Part shown: positions 33,038 to 41,170 of the stretch, one piece after another
How the letters are laid out: each line of letters opens with the position of its first letter
Numbering within the stretch: position 1 is the stretch's first letter
Source: Streptomyces sp. NBC_00353
Lineage (GTDB): Bacteria; Actinomycetota; Actinomycetes; Streptomycetales; Streptomycetaceae
Reading direction: 5' to 3'
Length of the DNA stretch: 64,000 bases
Assembly (NCBI RefSeq): GCF_036108815.1
Contig: NZ_CP107985.1
Location: forward strand, 1,922,001 to 1,986,000
Program-made: the position numbers and the translations under genes
Notes under the pieces: model-generated
What the model was told of the DNA's origin: nothing
Databases searched by the model: none
What the model saw: only the letters and a program-made list of their open reading frames with translations

Positions 33038-34480
33038 TCAGCCGCGGTACGCCTCCAGCAGGCGCAGCCAGACCTCGCTGATCGTGGGGAAGGCAGGGAC
33101 CGCGTGCCAGAGCCGGTCGATGGGAACCTCGCCCGCGACCGCGACGGTCGCCGAATGCAACAGCTCGCCGATGCCCGGCCCGACGAAGGTGACGCCGAGC
33201 AGGATCTCCCGGTCGAGGTCGACGACCATGCGGGCGCGGCCCCGGTAACCGCTCGCGTAGAGGCCGGAGCCCGAGACCGCGGCGAGGTCGTAGTCGACGG
33301 CACGTACGCGATGGCCGGCCCGCTCCGCCCCGGCGAGGGTGAGACCGACGGAGGCGGCCTCCGGGTCGGTGAAGACCACCTGGGGGACGGCCGCGTGGTC
33401 GGCGGTCGCGGTGTGGGCGCCCCAGCGACCGGTCGCCTGCGGGGCGCCCTGGGCGCGGGCGGCGATCGCGGCACCCGCGATACGGGCCTGGTACTTGCCC
33501 TGATGGGTGAGGAGCGCCCGGTGATTGACGTCGCCGACGGCGTAGAGCCAGTTACTGCCCTCTACACGGCAGCTGTCGTCGACCGGGAGCCAGGATCCGG
33601 GCTTCAGGGCCACCGTCTCCAGCCCCAGGTCGTCGGTGCGCGGTGCGCGGCCGGTGGCGAAGAGGATCTCGTCGGCCTCGACGATCTCGCCGTTGTCCAG
33701 TTCGACGGTGACGGGGCCGTCCGGGGCTGTGCGGTTGACGGAGGTGGCCGATACGCCGGTACGGATGTCGGCTCCGGCCTCGGTCAGCGCCTCGGCGACC
33801 AGCTCACCCGCGAACGGCTCCATCTTCGGCAGCAGGCCCTTGCCACGGATCAGCATCGTGACCTCGGCGCCGAGCGCCTGATAGACGGTGGCCATCTCCA
33901 CGCCGACGACCCCACCGCCGACGATCACCAGGCGGGCCGGGACCTCCTTCGCGCTGGTCGCCTCCCGGCTGGTCCAGGGGCGGGCATCGGCGACTCCGGG
34001 CAGGTCGGGAACCACGGCGCGGCTGCCGGTGCAGACGGCGACGGCGTGCCGCGCGGTGAGCCGGTGTTCGGTGCCGTCGGGGGTGGTGACGGAGACCTGT
34101 TTCGTACCGGCCAGACGTCCCTGGCCCCGGTAGAGATCCGCACCGACGCCCTCCAACCAGGCGACCTGCCCGTCGTCGTGCCAGTCCGCGACGTACCAGT
34201 CACGGTGGGCAAGGACCGCAGCCGCGTCCAGCGGGCCCTGCACGGCGCCGCTGAGACCGGGGACCCTGCGCGCGTCCGCACGGGCGACGACCGGGCGCAG
34301 CAGGGCCTTGCTGGGAATACAGGCCCAGTACGAGCATTCTCCGCCGACCAGCTCCGCCTCGACGACCGCCGTACTCAGCCCGGCCGCGCGGGTCCGGTCC
34401 GCCACGTTCTCCCCCACCGGCCCCGCGCCGATCACCACGACGTCGTATTCGGCGTTCTTCACAGCATCAGCATCTGTCAT
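33038..34480 (-). CDS. FAD-dependent pyridine-nucleotide disulfide oxidoreductase
   Basis: Encodes 480 residues from MTDADAVKN. FAD loop VVVIGAGPVGENVA, redox-active pair C49-SYWA-C54 in GGECSYWACIPSKALL, NAD(P) loop VIVGGGVVGVEMA, second FAD motif YAVGDVNHRALLTH, and a C-terminal dimerisation domain ending with HAVPAFPTISEVW (the usual catalytic His-x4-Glu appears as HAVPAFPTISE). It belongs to the group containing dihydrolipoamide dehydrogenase and mercuric reductase; the CSYWAC pattern is typical of actinobacterial uncharacterised reductases. Divergent from the thioredoxin gene, a redox pairing that makes sense. Confidence 0.88.
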   Translation of the reverse strand: MTDADAVKNAEYDVVVIGAGPVGENVADRTRAAGLSTAVVEAELVGGECSYWACIPSKALLRPVVARADARRVPGLSGAVQGPLDAAAVLAHRDWYVADWHDDGQVAWLEGVGADLYRGQGRLAGTKQVSVTTPDGTEHRLTARHAVAVCTGSRAVVPDLPGVADARPWTSREATSAKEVPARLVIVGGGVVGVEMATVYQALGAEVTMLIRGKGLLPKMEPFAGELVAEALTEAGADIRTGVSATSVNRTAPDGPVTVELDNGEIVEADEILFATGRAPRTDDLGLETVALKPGSWLPVDDSCRVEGSNWLYAVGDVNHRALLTHQGKYQARIAGAAIAARAQGAPQATGRWGAHTATADHAAVPQVVFTDPEAASVGLTLAGAERAGHRVRAVDYDLAAVSGSGLYASGYRGRARMVVDLDREILLGVTFVGPGIGELLHSATVAVAGEVPIDRLWHAVPAFPTISEVWLRLLEAYRG

Positions 34481-34596
34481 GGGGACAGTCTGGTGGTGGG
34501 TGTGGGCTGCGGCCACATGGGCAGGCGGAATAGCGCAAAGGAAGCCACCGTTGTCCCGGGACAGGTCCGAACGGGCACAGGAAGAGGTAAAGACGC

Positions 34597-34971
34597 ATGA
34601 GCACCGTAGAGCTCACCAAAGAAAACTTCGATCAGGTCGTCAGCGAGAACGAGTTCATCCTGATCGACTTCTGGGCTTCCTGGTGCGGCCCGTGTCGGCA
34701 GTTCGCGCCGGTCTACGACGCGGCGTCCGAGCGCCACGACGACCTGGTCTTCGCCAAGGTCGATACGGAGGCGCAGCAGGAGCTGGCGGCGGCCTTCGAG
34801 ATCCAGTCCATTCCGACGCTGATGATCGTCCGGGACAATGTGGCGGTGTTCGCCCAGCCCGGGGCGCTGCCGGAGGCTGCGCTGGAGGATGTCATCGGGC
34901 AGGCCCGGAAGCTGGACATGGACGAGGTGCGCAAGTCCATCGAGAACCAGCAGAAGGAACAGCAGCAGTAG
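34597..34971 (+). CDS. Thioredoxin
   Basis: Encodes 124 residues with the active site WCGPC (C30, C33), the conserved FWA before it and the cis-proline in QSIPTLM. A Gln/Glu-rich tail of about 20 residues follows the fold. AGAGG lies upstream of the ATG. It should reduce protein disulfides in the cytoplasm; it is probably an accessory thioredoxin, as no reductase gene is adjacent apart from the divergent FAD enzyme. A strong terminator follows. Confidence 0.92.
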   Translation: MSTVELTKENFDQVVSENEFILIDFWASWCGPCRQFAPVYDAASERHDDLVFAKVDTEAQQELAAAFEIQSIPTLMIVRDNVAVFAQPGALPEAALEDVIGQARKLDMDEVRKSIENQQKEQQQ

Positions 34972-34999
34972 CCCGCGCGCGCCGGAACTGCGGGTGGAG

Positions 35000-35026
35000 G
35001 AGGGCCCGGCCGTCGGCCGGGCCCTC
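35000..35026 (+). terminator. Terminator after thioredoxin
   Basis: A 12-bp perfect stem around AGGGCCCGGCC/GGCCGGGCCCT has a 3-nt loop and begins 28 bases after the stop; it may also serve the convergent aldehyde dehydrogenase gene. Confidence 0.85.
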
Positions 35027-35051
35027 TCGGCGTTGCGGAGGCGGACAGGCC

Positions 35052-36488
35052 CTAGAAGGGGTGGCCGGCCGGTTCGTGGCGCACGGTCGTCCAGCGCAGC
35101 TCGGTGAAGGCCTCCAGATTGGCCCCGCCGCCGAACCGTGCGCCGGTGCCGGACGCGGCGATGCCGCCGAATGGCGCGACCGCCTCGTCGTTCACCGTCT
35201 GGTCGTTGATGTGGACGATGCCGGTCGGGATCCGGTCCGCGAGTTCCAGGCCGAGCGCGGTGTCACGGGTGACGATGCCGAGGGAGAGTCCGTACGGGCT
35301 GTCGGCGGCCAGTGCCGCGGCCTCGTCAAGGGTCTCGAAGGACCGTACGGGGGCCACCGGGCCGAAGACCTCCTCGGTGTAGGCAGGCGTGTGGTCGTCG
35401 ACGTCGGTGAGGACGGTGGGGCGGTAGAACAGATCGCGGTGGGTGCCGCCGGCCGCGAGCTTCGCGCCACCTGCGGTGCTGGACTCGACCAGCCGGTGGA
35501 TCTTGCCGAGCTGGCCGCGGTCGATGATCGGGCCGAGGTGGACCTGCTCTCGGTGCGGGTCGCCGACCGCCAGCGCGTCCGCCTTGGCGACGAGCCGTTC
35601 GACGTACTCGTCGAGCAGCGAGGCGTGTACGAGGTGTCGGCCGGTGGTCATGCAGATCTGGCCCTGGTGGAAGAACGAGCCCCAACTGGCCTGGGCCACC
35701 GCGCCCTCCAGGTCGGCGTCCTCCAGGACGACAAGGGCGGAGTTGCCACCGAGCTCCAGGTGGGCGCGCTTGAGGAGCCGTCCGGCGGCCTCGCCGACGG
35801 CTCGGCCCGCCGCGGTGGAGCCGGTGAAGGAGATGACCGGGACGCGCGGTTCGGCGACCAGTGCCTGTCCGGCCTCGGCGCCGCCGGGCAGGACGTGCAG
35901 CAGGTGTTCGTCGAGTCCGGCCTCGGCGAAGACTGCCGCCAGCGCGAGCCCGCCGCAGACGGCGGTGCGCGGGTCGGGCTTGAGGAGGACCGCGTTGCCC
36001 AGGGCGAGCGCGGGGGCGACGGACCGGATGGAGAGGATCAGCGGCGCGTTGAACGGGGCGATCACGCCGACGACGCCGACCGGGACGCGCCGGGTGTAGG
36101 AGAGACGCTCGTCCTCGCTGGGCAGGACCTCACCGGCCGGCCGGGATGCGAGCGCGGCGGCCTCGTAGCACTCCTGGGCGGCGACGTGGAGCTCGAAGTC
36201 GGCCTTGCCGGGGATCGAGCCCGACTCCCGTACGATCCATTCGCGTAGTTCGGCGGCGTGCGCCGTGAACAGGTCGCCGGCCCGGCGCAGGACCGCGGCG
36301 CGGACGAAGTGCGGGGTGCGGGACCAGGCTGCCTGGGCGGCGGCCGCGGACCGGGCGGCTGCGGCGATGTCCTCGGGCGCGGCGAGGGTGACACGTCCGA
36401 GCACCTCGCCGGTGGCGGGCTCGACGACGTCCGACTCACCTCCCGCAAGCGTGCGGGACTGCCAGGCTTTGGGGTCGAGCAGGGACAT
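35052..36488 (-). CDS. Benzaldehyde/aldehyde dehydrogenase (NAD(P)+)
   Basis: Encodes 478 residues from MSLLDPKAW, with GGAGAG about 6 bases upstream. Catalytic Cys in FFHQGQICMTTGR and general base Glu in HLELGGNSALVV, cofactor FTGSTAAGRAV, and NDQTVNDEAVAPFGG near the end. The HQGQICMTTGR wording is typical of benzaldehyde dehydrogenases. It should oxidise aromatic aldehydes to acids. The LacI gene at 37231 lies upstream, separated by a small acidic protein gene. A palindrome at 36598-36614 upstream may be its operator. Confidence 0.88.
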   Translation of the reverse strand: MSLLDPKAWQSRTLAGGESDVVEPATGEVLGRVTLAAPEDIAAAARSAAAAQAAWSRTPHFVRAAVLRRAGDLFTAHAAELREWIVRESGSIPGKADFELHVAAQECYEAAALASRPAGEVLPSEDERLSYTRRVPVGVVGVIAPFNAPLILSIRSVAPALALGNAVLLKPDPRTAVCGGLALAAVFAEAGLDEHLLHVLPGGAEAGQALVAEPRVPVISFTGSTAAGRAVGEAAGRLLKRAHLELGGNSALVVLEDADLEGAVAQASWGSFFHQGQICMTTGRHLVHASLLDEYVERLVAKADALAVGDPHREQVHLGPIIDRGQLGKIHRLVESSTAGGAKLAAGGTHRDLFYRPTVLTDVDDHTPAYTEEVFGPVAPVRSFETLDEAAALAADSPYGLSLGIVTRDTALGLELADRIPTGIVHINDQTVNDEAVAPFGGIAASGTGARFGGGANLEAFTELRWTTVRHEPAGHPF

Positions 36489-36597
36489 GAAGACTCTCCA
36501 GTCGATCGGTTCGAGGGGTGGTCCCATGCGGTGGGGCGCGGGGGGGTGCGGCCGCGGCTTCGCGGGACGACGCGATCCGGCGCAACCGTGCGAGCTG

Positions 36598-36614
36598 CGT
36601 TCGGTGATCGAACG
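36598..36614 (-). promoter_or_regulatory. Operator candidate upstream of the aldehyde dehydrogenase
   Basis: CGTTCG-GTGAT-CGAACG has perfect 6-bp arms and lies 110-126 bases upstream of the start codon in a 293-base gap. Confidence 0.35.
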
Positions 36615-36781
36615 TGTCCCCGCTCGGTTGAACGTGCAACATGGTAGCCACGCGGCACCCACCGACAAGGGAATTGATCGAACTGCTGCTCCCTTTTGTG
36701 CTCGACGTTCGGTGCTGACCTCACGCAGCGACGGTCCCTCCCAACTCTTCCCCTTCAGAAGGAAGTTGCCCGCTTCCCGGC

Positions 36782-37120
36782 TCAGTCTTCGGTCTTCCGT
36801 TCCGAGACCCTGACCGAGAGGCCGTAGTCCAGTTCGGCGCCGTCGATCAGCAGGGCCTCCACGGTCCGGGTCGCCGGATCGATGTCCGCCACCATGCCCT
36901 CCCCGGCGTACCGGGGATAGCCCGAGGCCCCCGTCTCGCCCGTGGCCTCCACGACGGCCGAGCGGATGGCGGCGACGGAGTCGGGAGCCTCGGTGGTGTC
37001 GGTGTGCTCGGTGTCGTCGGTGGCCTCTGGGCGTTCGGTGGCTTCGGCCGGTTCGGTCGTGGTATCGGTGAACCCGGGGACGAGCAGGATCTCGTAACTC
37101 TGCGGATAGCTCATGGTCAT
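36782..37120 (-). CDS. Small acidic hypothetical protein
   Basis: Encodes 112 residues from MTMSYPQSYE (a second ATG six bases on is equally possible). A central stretch rich in Thr, Glu, Asp and Pro (residues 18-48) looks disordered and slightly repetitive. The C-terminal 60 residues (YPRYAGEGMVADIDPATRTVEALLIDGAELDYGLSV) look folded and conserved. No function can be assigned. It lies between the aldehyde dehydrogenase and LacI genes on the same strand. Confidence 0.65.
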   Translation of the reverse strand: MTMSYPQSYEILLVPGFTDTTTEPAEATERPEATDDTEHTDTTEAPDSVAAIRSAVVEATGETGASGYPRYAGEGMVADIDPATRTVEALLIDGAELDYGLSVRVSERKTED

Positions 37121-37230
37121 GACGCTAAGCAAGCGACGCGCGGCGCGCACGTTGCCGCGCTGCCGTGTTGCAGTGCCGGGCGGGCCGGCCCGTGTGCTGC
37201 CGCCGGTGAGCCCGGCGGACCGCCGCCGCC

Positions 37231-38253
37231 TCAGCTCGACTCGCGAGGGATCGCCCGTGCACTCAGCAGGTCGTGGCGCTCGGGCTCGCTGCCTGGGTTC
37301 TGCACCAGCCGGTCGACGAGATCGGCCAGCGGCTGCGCCGTCGCCAGTTCCATCCGCACACTGCTCAGCCGGGGCCTCAGCAGCTTGCCCAGCATCAGGT
37401 CCCCGGCTCCGATCACGGCGGTCTCGGCCGGCACCTCGATGCCCGCGTCCTGGAGCGCCCGCATCAGTAGCATCGCGTACTCGTCGTTGTACGCGAACAC
37501 GGCGTCGAGTCCGAGCGTGCGCCACCTCGCGGCGAGGGCGGCGGCCGACTCCTCCTCGTACCGCAGGGGCAGCGGTTCGATACGGGCTCCGCCACCGGCC
37601 GCGGCTCGCCGGGCTCCGGCCAGCCGGGGTTCGGCGAACACGCCGACGCCCCGTTCCTCGGGCATGACCACTCCGATCCTGCGGCGGCCGCGCTCCAGAA
37701 GATGCATGGTGGCGTACCTGCCCACCTCCCGCTCGTCCATGACCAGGGCGTGGGCGCCGTCGACCGGCTGCGGCCCGAGGGTGATCACCGCCTTGGCCCC
37801 GGAACGGCGGAGCACGGCGATGCCCTGCGGGGTGAGGGCGATCCCGCCGGGTGCGACGACGGCGACAGGACGGAGCTCGGCCCAGGCGCGGGCGGCCTCC
37901 TCGGCGTCCAGGCCCAGACTGCCGTGCCGGACCACGGTGTAGTCGAGGCGGCGCAGGCCGGACTCGAGCTCATGGAAGAAGTGGTGGTGAAGCGATCCGG
38001 CCGGATGGCTACCCGTGGGCAGCAGCACCATCCGGGTGTGTCCGGCGCGCAGACTACGGGCCGCCGCGTGCGGCACGTAGCCGAGTTCGCCGGCTGCTTC
38101 CCTGACCCGACGGCGGGTCGGATCACTGATCCGCACGGTCGAGTTGTTGTTGAGTACGTACGACACGGTGGCCCGGGAGACACCTGCGAGTCGCGCCACG
38201 TCGGCGCTCGTCGGGACCGGACCTTCGGAGGGCTGCTCGGGTAACTGGCTCAT
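37231..38253 (-). CDS. LacI-family transcriptional regulator
   Basis: Encodes 340 residues from MSQLPEQ. The LacI-type helix-turn-helix with hinge helix is clear (TSADVARLAGVSRATVSYVL, then DPTRRRVREAAGELGYVPHAAARSL), followed by a periplasmic-binding-protein-like effector domain (DAVFAYNDEYAMLLMRAL, VIGAGDLMLGKLLRP). The effector is probably a sugar or other small metabolite. The ATG at 38253 fits the usual length; no strong ribosome binding site is seen. Divergent from the small NfeD-like gene at 38303. Confidence 0.88.
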   Translation of the reverse strand: MSQLPEQPSEGPVPTSADVARLAGVSRATVSYVLNNNSTVRISDPTRRRVREAAGELGYVPHAAARSLRAGHTRMVLLPTGSHPAGSLHHHFFHELESGLRRLDYTVVRHGSLGLDAEEAARAWAELRPVAVVAPGGIALTPQGIAVLRRSGAKAVITLGPQPVDGAHALVMDEREVGRYATMHLLERGRRRIGVVMPEERGVGVFAEPRLAGARRAAAGGGARIEPLPLRYEEESAAALAARWRTLGLDAVFAYNDEYAMLLMRALQDAGIEVPAETAVIGAGDLMLGKLLRPRLSSVRMELATAQPLADLVDRLVQNPGSEPERHDLLSARAIPRESS

Positions 38254-38302
38254 GGCGTCGGGCAGTCTTCCAGACCGGTCCTGCGTGGGTACGCTCCGGG
38301 GC

Positions 38303-38521
38303 ATGGATGACTCGTCGATGGTGGGACTGCTCGGCCGGGTGACCGGGACGGTGGGGCCGGGGCTGGTCGGCGAGGTGATCGTACGGATCCGTGGCGGCGC
38401 CGAGCACTTCCTCGCGTACCCGTCCTCGCCGAAGGACCGCATGGAGCCGGGGACGGTGGTGACGGTGATCGACTATCTTCCCCCGCGCACGGTGTATGTG
38501 GCGTGCGCGTACGACAGTTGA
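38303..38521 (+). CDS. Small NfeD C-terminal-like (OB-fold) protein
   Basis: Encodes 72 residues. GLLGRVTGTVGPGLVGEVIVRIRGG followed by TVVTVIDYLPPRTVYV resembles the beta-barrel tail of NfeD proteins. It lies 165 bases upstream of a flotillin gene, and NfeD-flotillin pairs are a standard membrane-microdomain arrangement. It lacks the membrane helices of full NfeD. The start could also be the second Met (38318). Confidence 0.7.
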   Translation: MDDSSMVGLLGRVTGTVGPGLVGEVIVRIRGGAEHFLAYPSSPKDRMEPGTVVTVIDYLPPRTVYVACAYDS

Positions 38522-38686
38522 GGTTCACCCACAGAACACTGGAGTTGAGGTGTGTGACGCACAGGCGTCGGGTCCGCGCCAGTCAAGAATGCGGCAAGGT
38601 TTTGCACACCCCTTCTCCGTCGCCGCGCGCAGGAGAAGACTCCGTCTGTTCAGCAGTGCCGACGGGGCACTGCGATAAGGGGGCGC

Positions 38687-40216
38687 ATGCCGATGGTCAT
38701 CGGCGTCATGGCGGGGCTGGTTCTCGCCGCCATCATTGTGTTGATCGGCCTGTTCAAGCTGATGTGGCGAGTGGCCGAGCCGAACGAAGCACTGGTCATC
38801 TCGGGCTCCAAGCACAAGACCGAAGGCCTCGGGCAGGGCATGGGGTTCCGTATCGTCACCGGGCACGGCACGCTCGTCCTGCCCGGCGTGCAAGCGGTAC
38901 GGAAGATGTCTCTCGACCTCAACGAGACGGAACTGTCCGTCGATTGCGTCACCCATCAGGGGATTCCCCTGCGGGTGCGCGGTGTTGTCATCTTCAAGGT
39001 GGGCGACGACTTCGTGTCGATCGCCAATGCGGCCCGCCGTTTCCTCGACCAGCAGAAGATGATGGCGGAGCGGGTGCATAACGTGTTCGCCGGCCATCTC
39101 CGTTCCATCGTGGGCGGGTTGACCGTCGAGGACATGATCCGGGACCGGGAGAAGCTCACCGGTCAGACCCGGGCGGCGTGCGGCAGCGAGATGGAGAAGC
39201 TCGGGCTGATCGTCGATTCGCTGCAGATCCATGAGATCGAGGACCCGACCGGGTACATCAAGAATCTCGCCATGCCGCATGCCGCCGCCGTTCAGCGGGA
39301 TGCCCGGATAGCGCAGGCCGAGGCCAACCGGCGGGCGACCGAGGCGGAACAGCAGGCCGCCGCCCGGATGTCGGAGGCGACCCGCGACAGCGAGATCCTG
39401 CAGGCCGGCTACCAGGCCGAACGGGACAAGGCCGCGGCCAAGTCGCGGCAGGCAGGTCCGCTCGCCGACGCAGCGGCCCGGCAGGAGGTCGTGGTCCAGG
39501 AGACCCGGGTCGCCGAGCTGGAGGCCCAGCGGCGCGAGCAACAGCTGCAGGTCGACGTACGGAAACCCGCCGATGCCCAGGCGTACGAGAAGCGCACGCT
39601 GGCGGAGGGCGAGCGCGACGCCCGGATCTCGGCCGCCGAGGCGCATGCGAAGGAGACGGAGCTCGCCGCGATCGCCGAGGCCAACCGGGTGAAGACGGCG
39701 GCGATCGCCGAGGCCGAGGCGACCAAGGCACGTGGCGCCGCCGCCGCGTCGGCGACCCGCGCGACCGGTGAGGCGGAGGCAGCAGCGGCACAGGCCAATG
39801 GGCTCGCCCTGGCCGAGTCGACCCGGGCGAAGGGTCTGGCCGAGGCAGAGGCGATCAAGGCGCGGGCCGCAGCCCTGGCCGAGAATCAGGAGGCCGTGGT
39901 CGCACAGCAGTTGGCGGAGAAGTGGCCGGAGATCGTCGAGGCCGGCGCAGGCGCCTTCAGCAGCGTCGATCACATGGTGCTGCTGAACGGGGCCGACGGC
40001 ATGTCGGAGATGTTCGCGAAGGCGCTGACGATGGGTGGTACGGGGCTGGGCCTGGCCCGTCAGCTGCTGTCCACGATGAGCCAGGGCGACGGCCGGAACA
40101 ACGGCGGGACGGAGGCTGCGCCCCCGGTCAACGGTGTCGCGCCCGCTGTCCCGCCCACGCCGCGCAAGGAGCACATTCCGGTGACGGGTGGTCAGGAGGG
40201 CAGCACGCCCTCCTGA
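38687..40216 (+). CDS. Flotillin-like SPFH-domain protein
   Basis: Encodes 509 residues. A membrane helix at residues 5-26 is followed by the SPFH/PHB domain (about 30-200; KMSLDLNETELSVDCVTHQGIPL, and FLDQQKMMAERVHNVFAGHLRSIVG). A long coiled coil rich in Ala, Glu and Arg (about 210-420) with repeated EAEA words is the flotillin hallmark, then comes a Pro/Gly-rich tail. It should scaffold functional membrane microdomains. GGGGGCG precedes the ATG. The terminator hairpin overlaps its stop codon. Confidence 0.9.
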   Translation: MPMVIGVMAGLVLAAIIVLIGLFKLMWRVAEPNEALVISGSKHKTEGLGQGMGFRIVTGHGTLVLPGVQAVRKMSLDLNETELSVDCVTHQGIPLRVRGVVIFKVGDDFVSIANAARRFLDQQKMMAERVHNVFAGHLRSIVGGLTVEDMIRDREKLTGQTRAACGSEMEKLGLIVDSLQIHEIEDPTGYIKNLAMPHAAAVQRDARIAQAEANRRATEAEQQAAARMSEATRDSEILQAGYQAERDKAAAKSRQAGPLADAAARQEVVVQETRVAELEAQRREQQLQVDVRKPADAQAYEKRTLAEGERDARISAAEAHAKETELAAIAEANRVKTAAIAEAEATKARGAAAASATRATGEAEAAAAQANGLALAESTRAKGLAEAEAIKARAAALAENQEAVVAQQLAEKWPEIVEAGAGAFSSVDHMVLLNGADGMSEMFAKALTMGGTGLGLARQLLSTMSQGDGRNNGGTEAAPPVNGVAPAVPPTPRKEHIPVTGGQEGSTPS

Positions 40217-40218
40217 CC
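40190..40218 (+). terminator. Terminator overlapping the flotillin stop
   Basis: A perfect 12-bp stem GGTCAGGAGGGC/GCCCTCCTGACC with a 5-nt loop encodes the last residues and stop of the flotillin gene. Confidence 0.8.
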
Positions 40219-40227
40219 ACTCGTGGC

Positions 40228-40278
40228 AGCTGTGGCCGGTGCTTGTCCGTCAACCACGGGCGAGTACCGGCCACAGCT
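40228..40278. repeat. Second long hairpin downstream of flotillin
   Basis: AGCTGTGGCCGGT (40228-40240) and ACCGGCCACAGCT (40266-40278) are perfect 13-bp complements with a 25-nt loop, starting 10 bases after the terminator hairpin. It could be a backup terminator, an mRNA-stabilising structure or an operator. Confidence 0.55.
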
Positions 40279-40422
40279 ATGTGCTGTCCCGTCCAGGTCC
40301 CATCGAGCGGCACGGCGCGCCCGGTGCACTCCCCAGCTCATCCGCGTCGTCCTTCCCCCTCCGCTGCGTGTTCGGTGGACCCGACTCCACGGAATGGGGC
40401 GTATACGTTCTACGGTGTCCGG

Positions 40423-40908
40423 ATGACGATCCCTCACCGTTCAGTCGGCACATTCAGCATGACCAGCACCGACGGCTCGGCCGGCTTTCCCGGCCGTTCC
40501 GGTCCGACCGCCACCGCAGAGGCCGACCCGCACGATGTGGGCCAGGTCCGCACCTCGTACGCTCCCGACCGTGACGGCGATCCCGACCCCGGCGAGATCG
40601 TGTGGACCTGGGTGCCGTTCGAGGAGAACGACGGCCGGGGCAAGGACCGCCCGGTGCTCGTGGTGGCTCGGGAGGCGACGGGCACGCTGCTCGCCGTACA
40701 GCTCTCCAGCAAGCAGCACGACCGGGACCGCGAGTGGGTCGCCCTCGGCGCCGGACCGTGGGACAGCTCGGGCCGGCCGTCCTGGGTCGACCTGGACCGG
40801 GTGCTGCGGGCGCACGAGGACGGGATGCGCCGCGAGGCGTGCGCGCTGGACCGAGACCGGTTCGATCTGGTCGTCGGGCGGCTGCGGGAGCGCTACGGCT
40901 GGAGCTGA
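40423..40908 (+). CDS. Solitary PemK/MazF-like protein
   Basis: Encodes 161 residues. The MazF-type core begins near residue 48 (PGEIVWTWVPFEENDGRGKDRPVLVV) and continues through LLAVQLSSKQ to a conserved WVDLDRVLRAHEDGMRRE. Such proteins cleave RNA when part of a toxin-antitoxin pair, but no antitoxin gene is adjacent and the N-terminal 45 residues are not typical of a toxin. TACGGT ends six bases before the ATG and no ribosome binding site is present, so the message may be leaderless. A second ATG at 40459 is an alternative start. Confidence 0.7.
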   Translation: MTIPHRSVGTFSMTSTDGSAGFPGRSGPTATAEADPHDVGQVRTSYAPDRDGDPDPGEIVWTWVPFEENDGRGKDRPVLVVAREATGTLLAVQLSSKQHDRDREWVALGAGPWDSSGRPSWVDLDRVLRAHEDGMRREACALDRDRFDLVVGRLRERYGWS

Positions 40909-40950
40909 GCGACGGGACCGGGCCCACCGGTCGTGGCGGCCGACGTCGAC

Positions 40951-41170
40951 CCCTCCGGCGCGACACCGTCACGGTCGGCGCCCATGCCTCCAGCTCAACC
41001 TGACGGTTACGGTTGGCACCCGCCTCTCCGGCGCGACGTCACCTCACAGTCGGTAGCCACACCCCCGGCCCGACGTCAGCCGTCACGGTCGGTGCACACT
41101 CCTATGGCTCAACGTGACCGTTACGATTGGCCTCCACCCCTCCGGCCCAATGTCACGGTTGCGTCTGCGG
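40951..41170. repeat. Imperfect tandem repeat array, about six units of 36-39 bp
   Basis: Six decayed copies of a unit close to CCTCCGGCcCgACGTcAC plus cgTcACGGTcGGcgcCCAc start near 40951, 40986, 41023, 41062, 41101 and 41138. Units alternate between CGGCGCGACGTCAC and GGCTCAACGTGACC forms. The last unit overlaps the 3' end of the convergent PARG gene. There are no unique spacers, so it is not CRISPR. Confidence 0.7.

Noticed and set aside
40951..41170. Possible CRISPR array
   Set aside because: Units are contiguous and decayed, with no unique spacers, and no cas genes are present.
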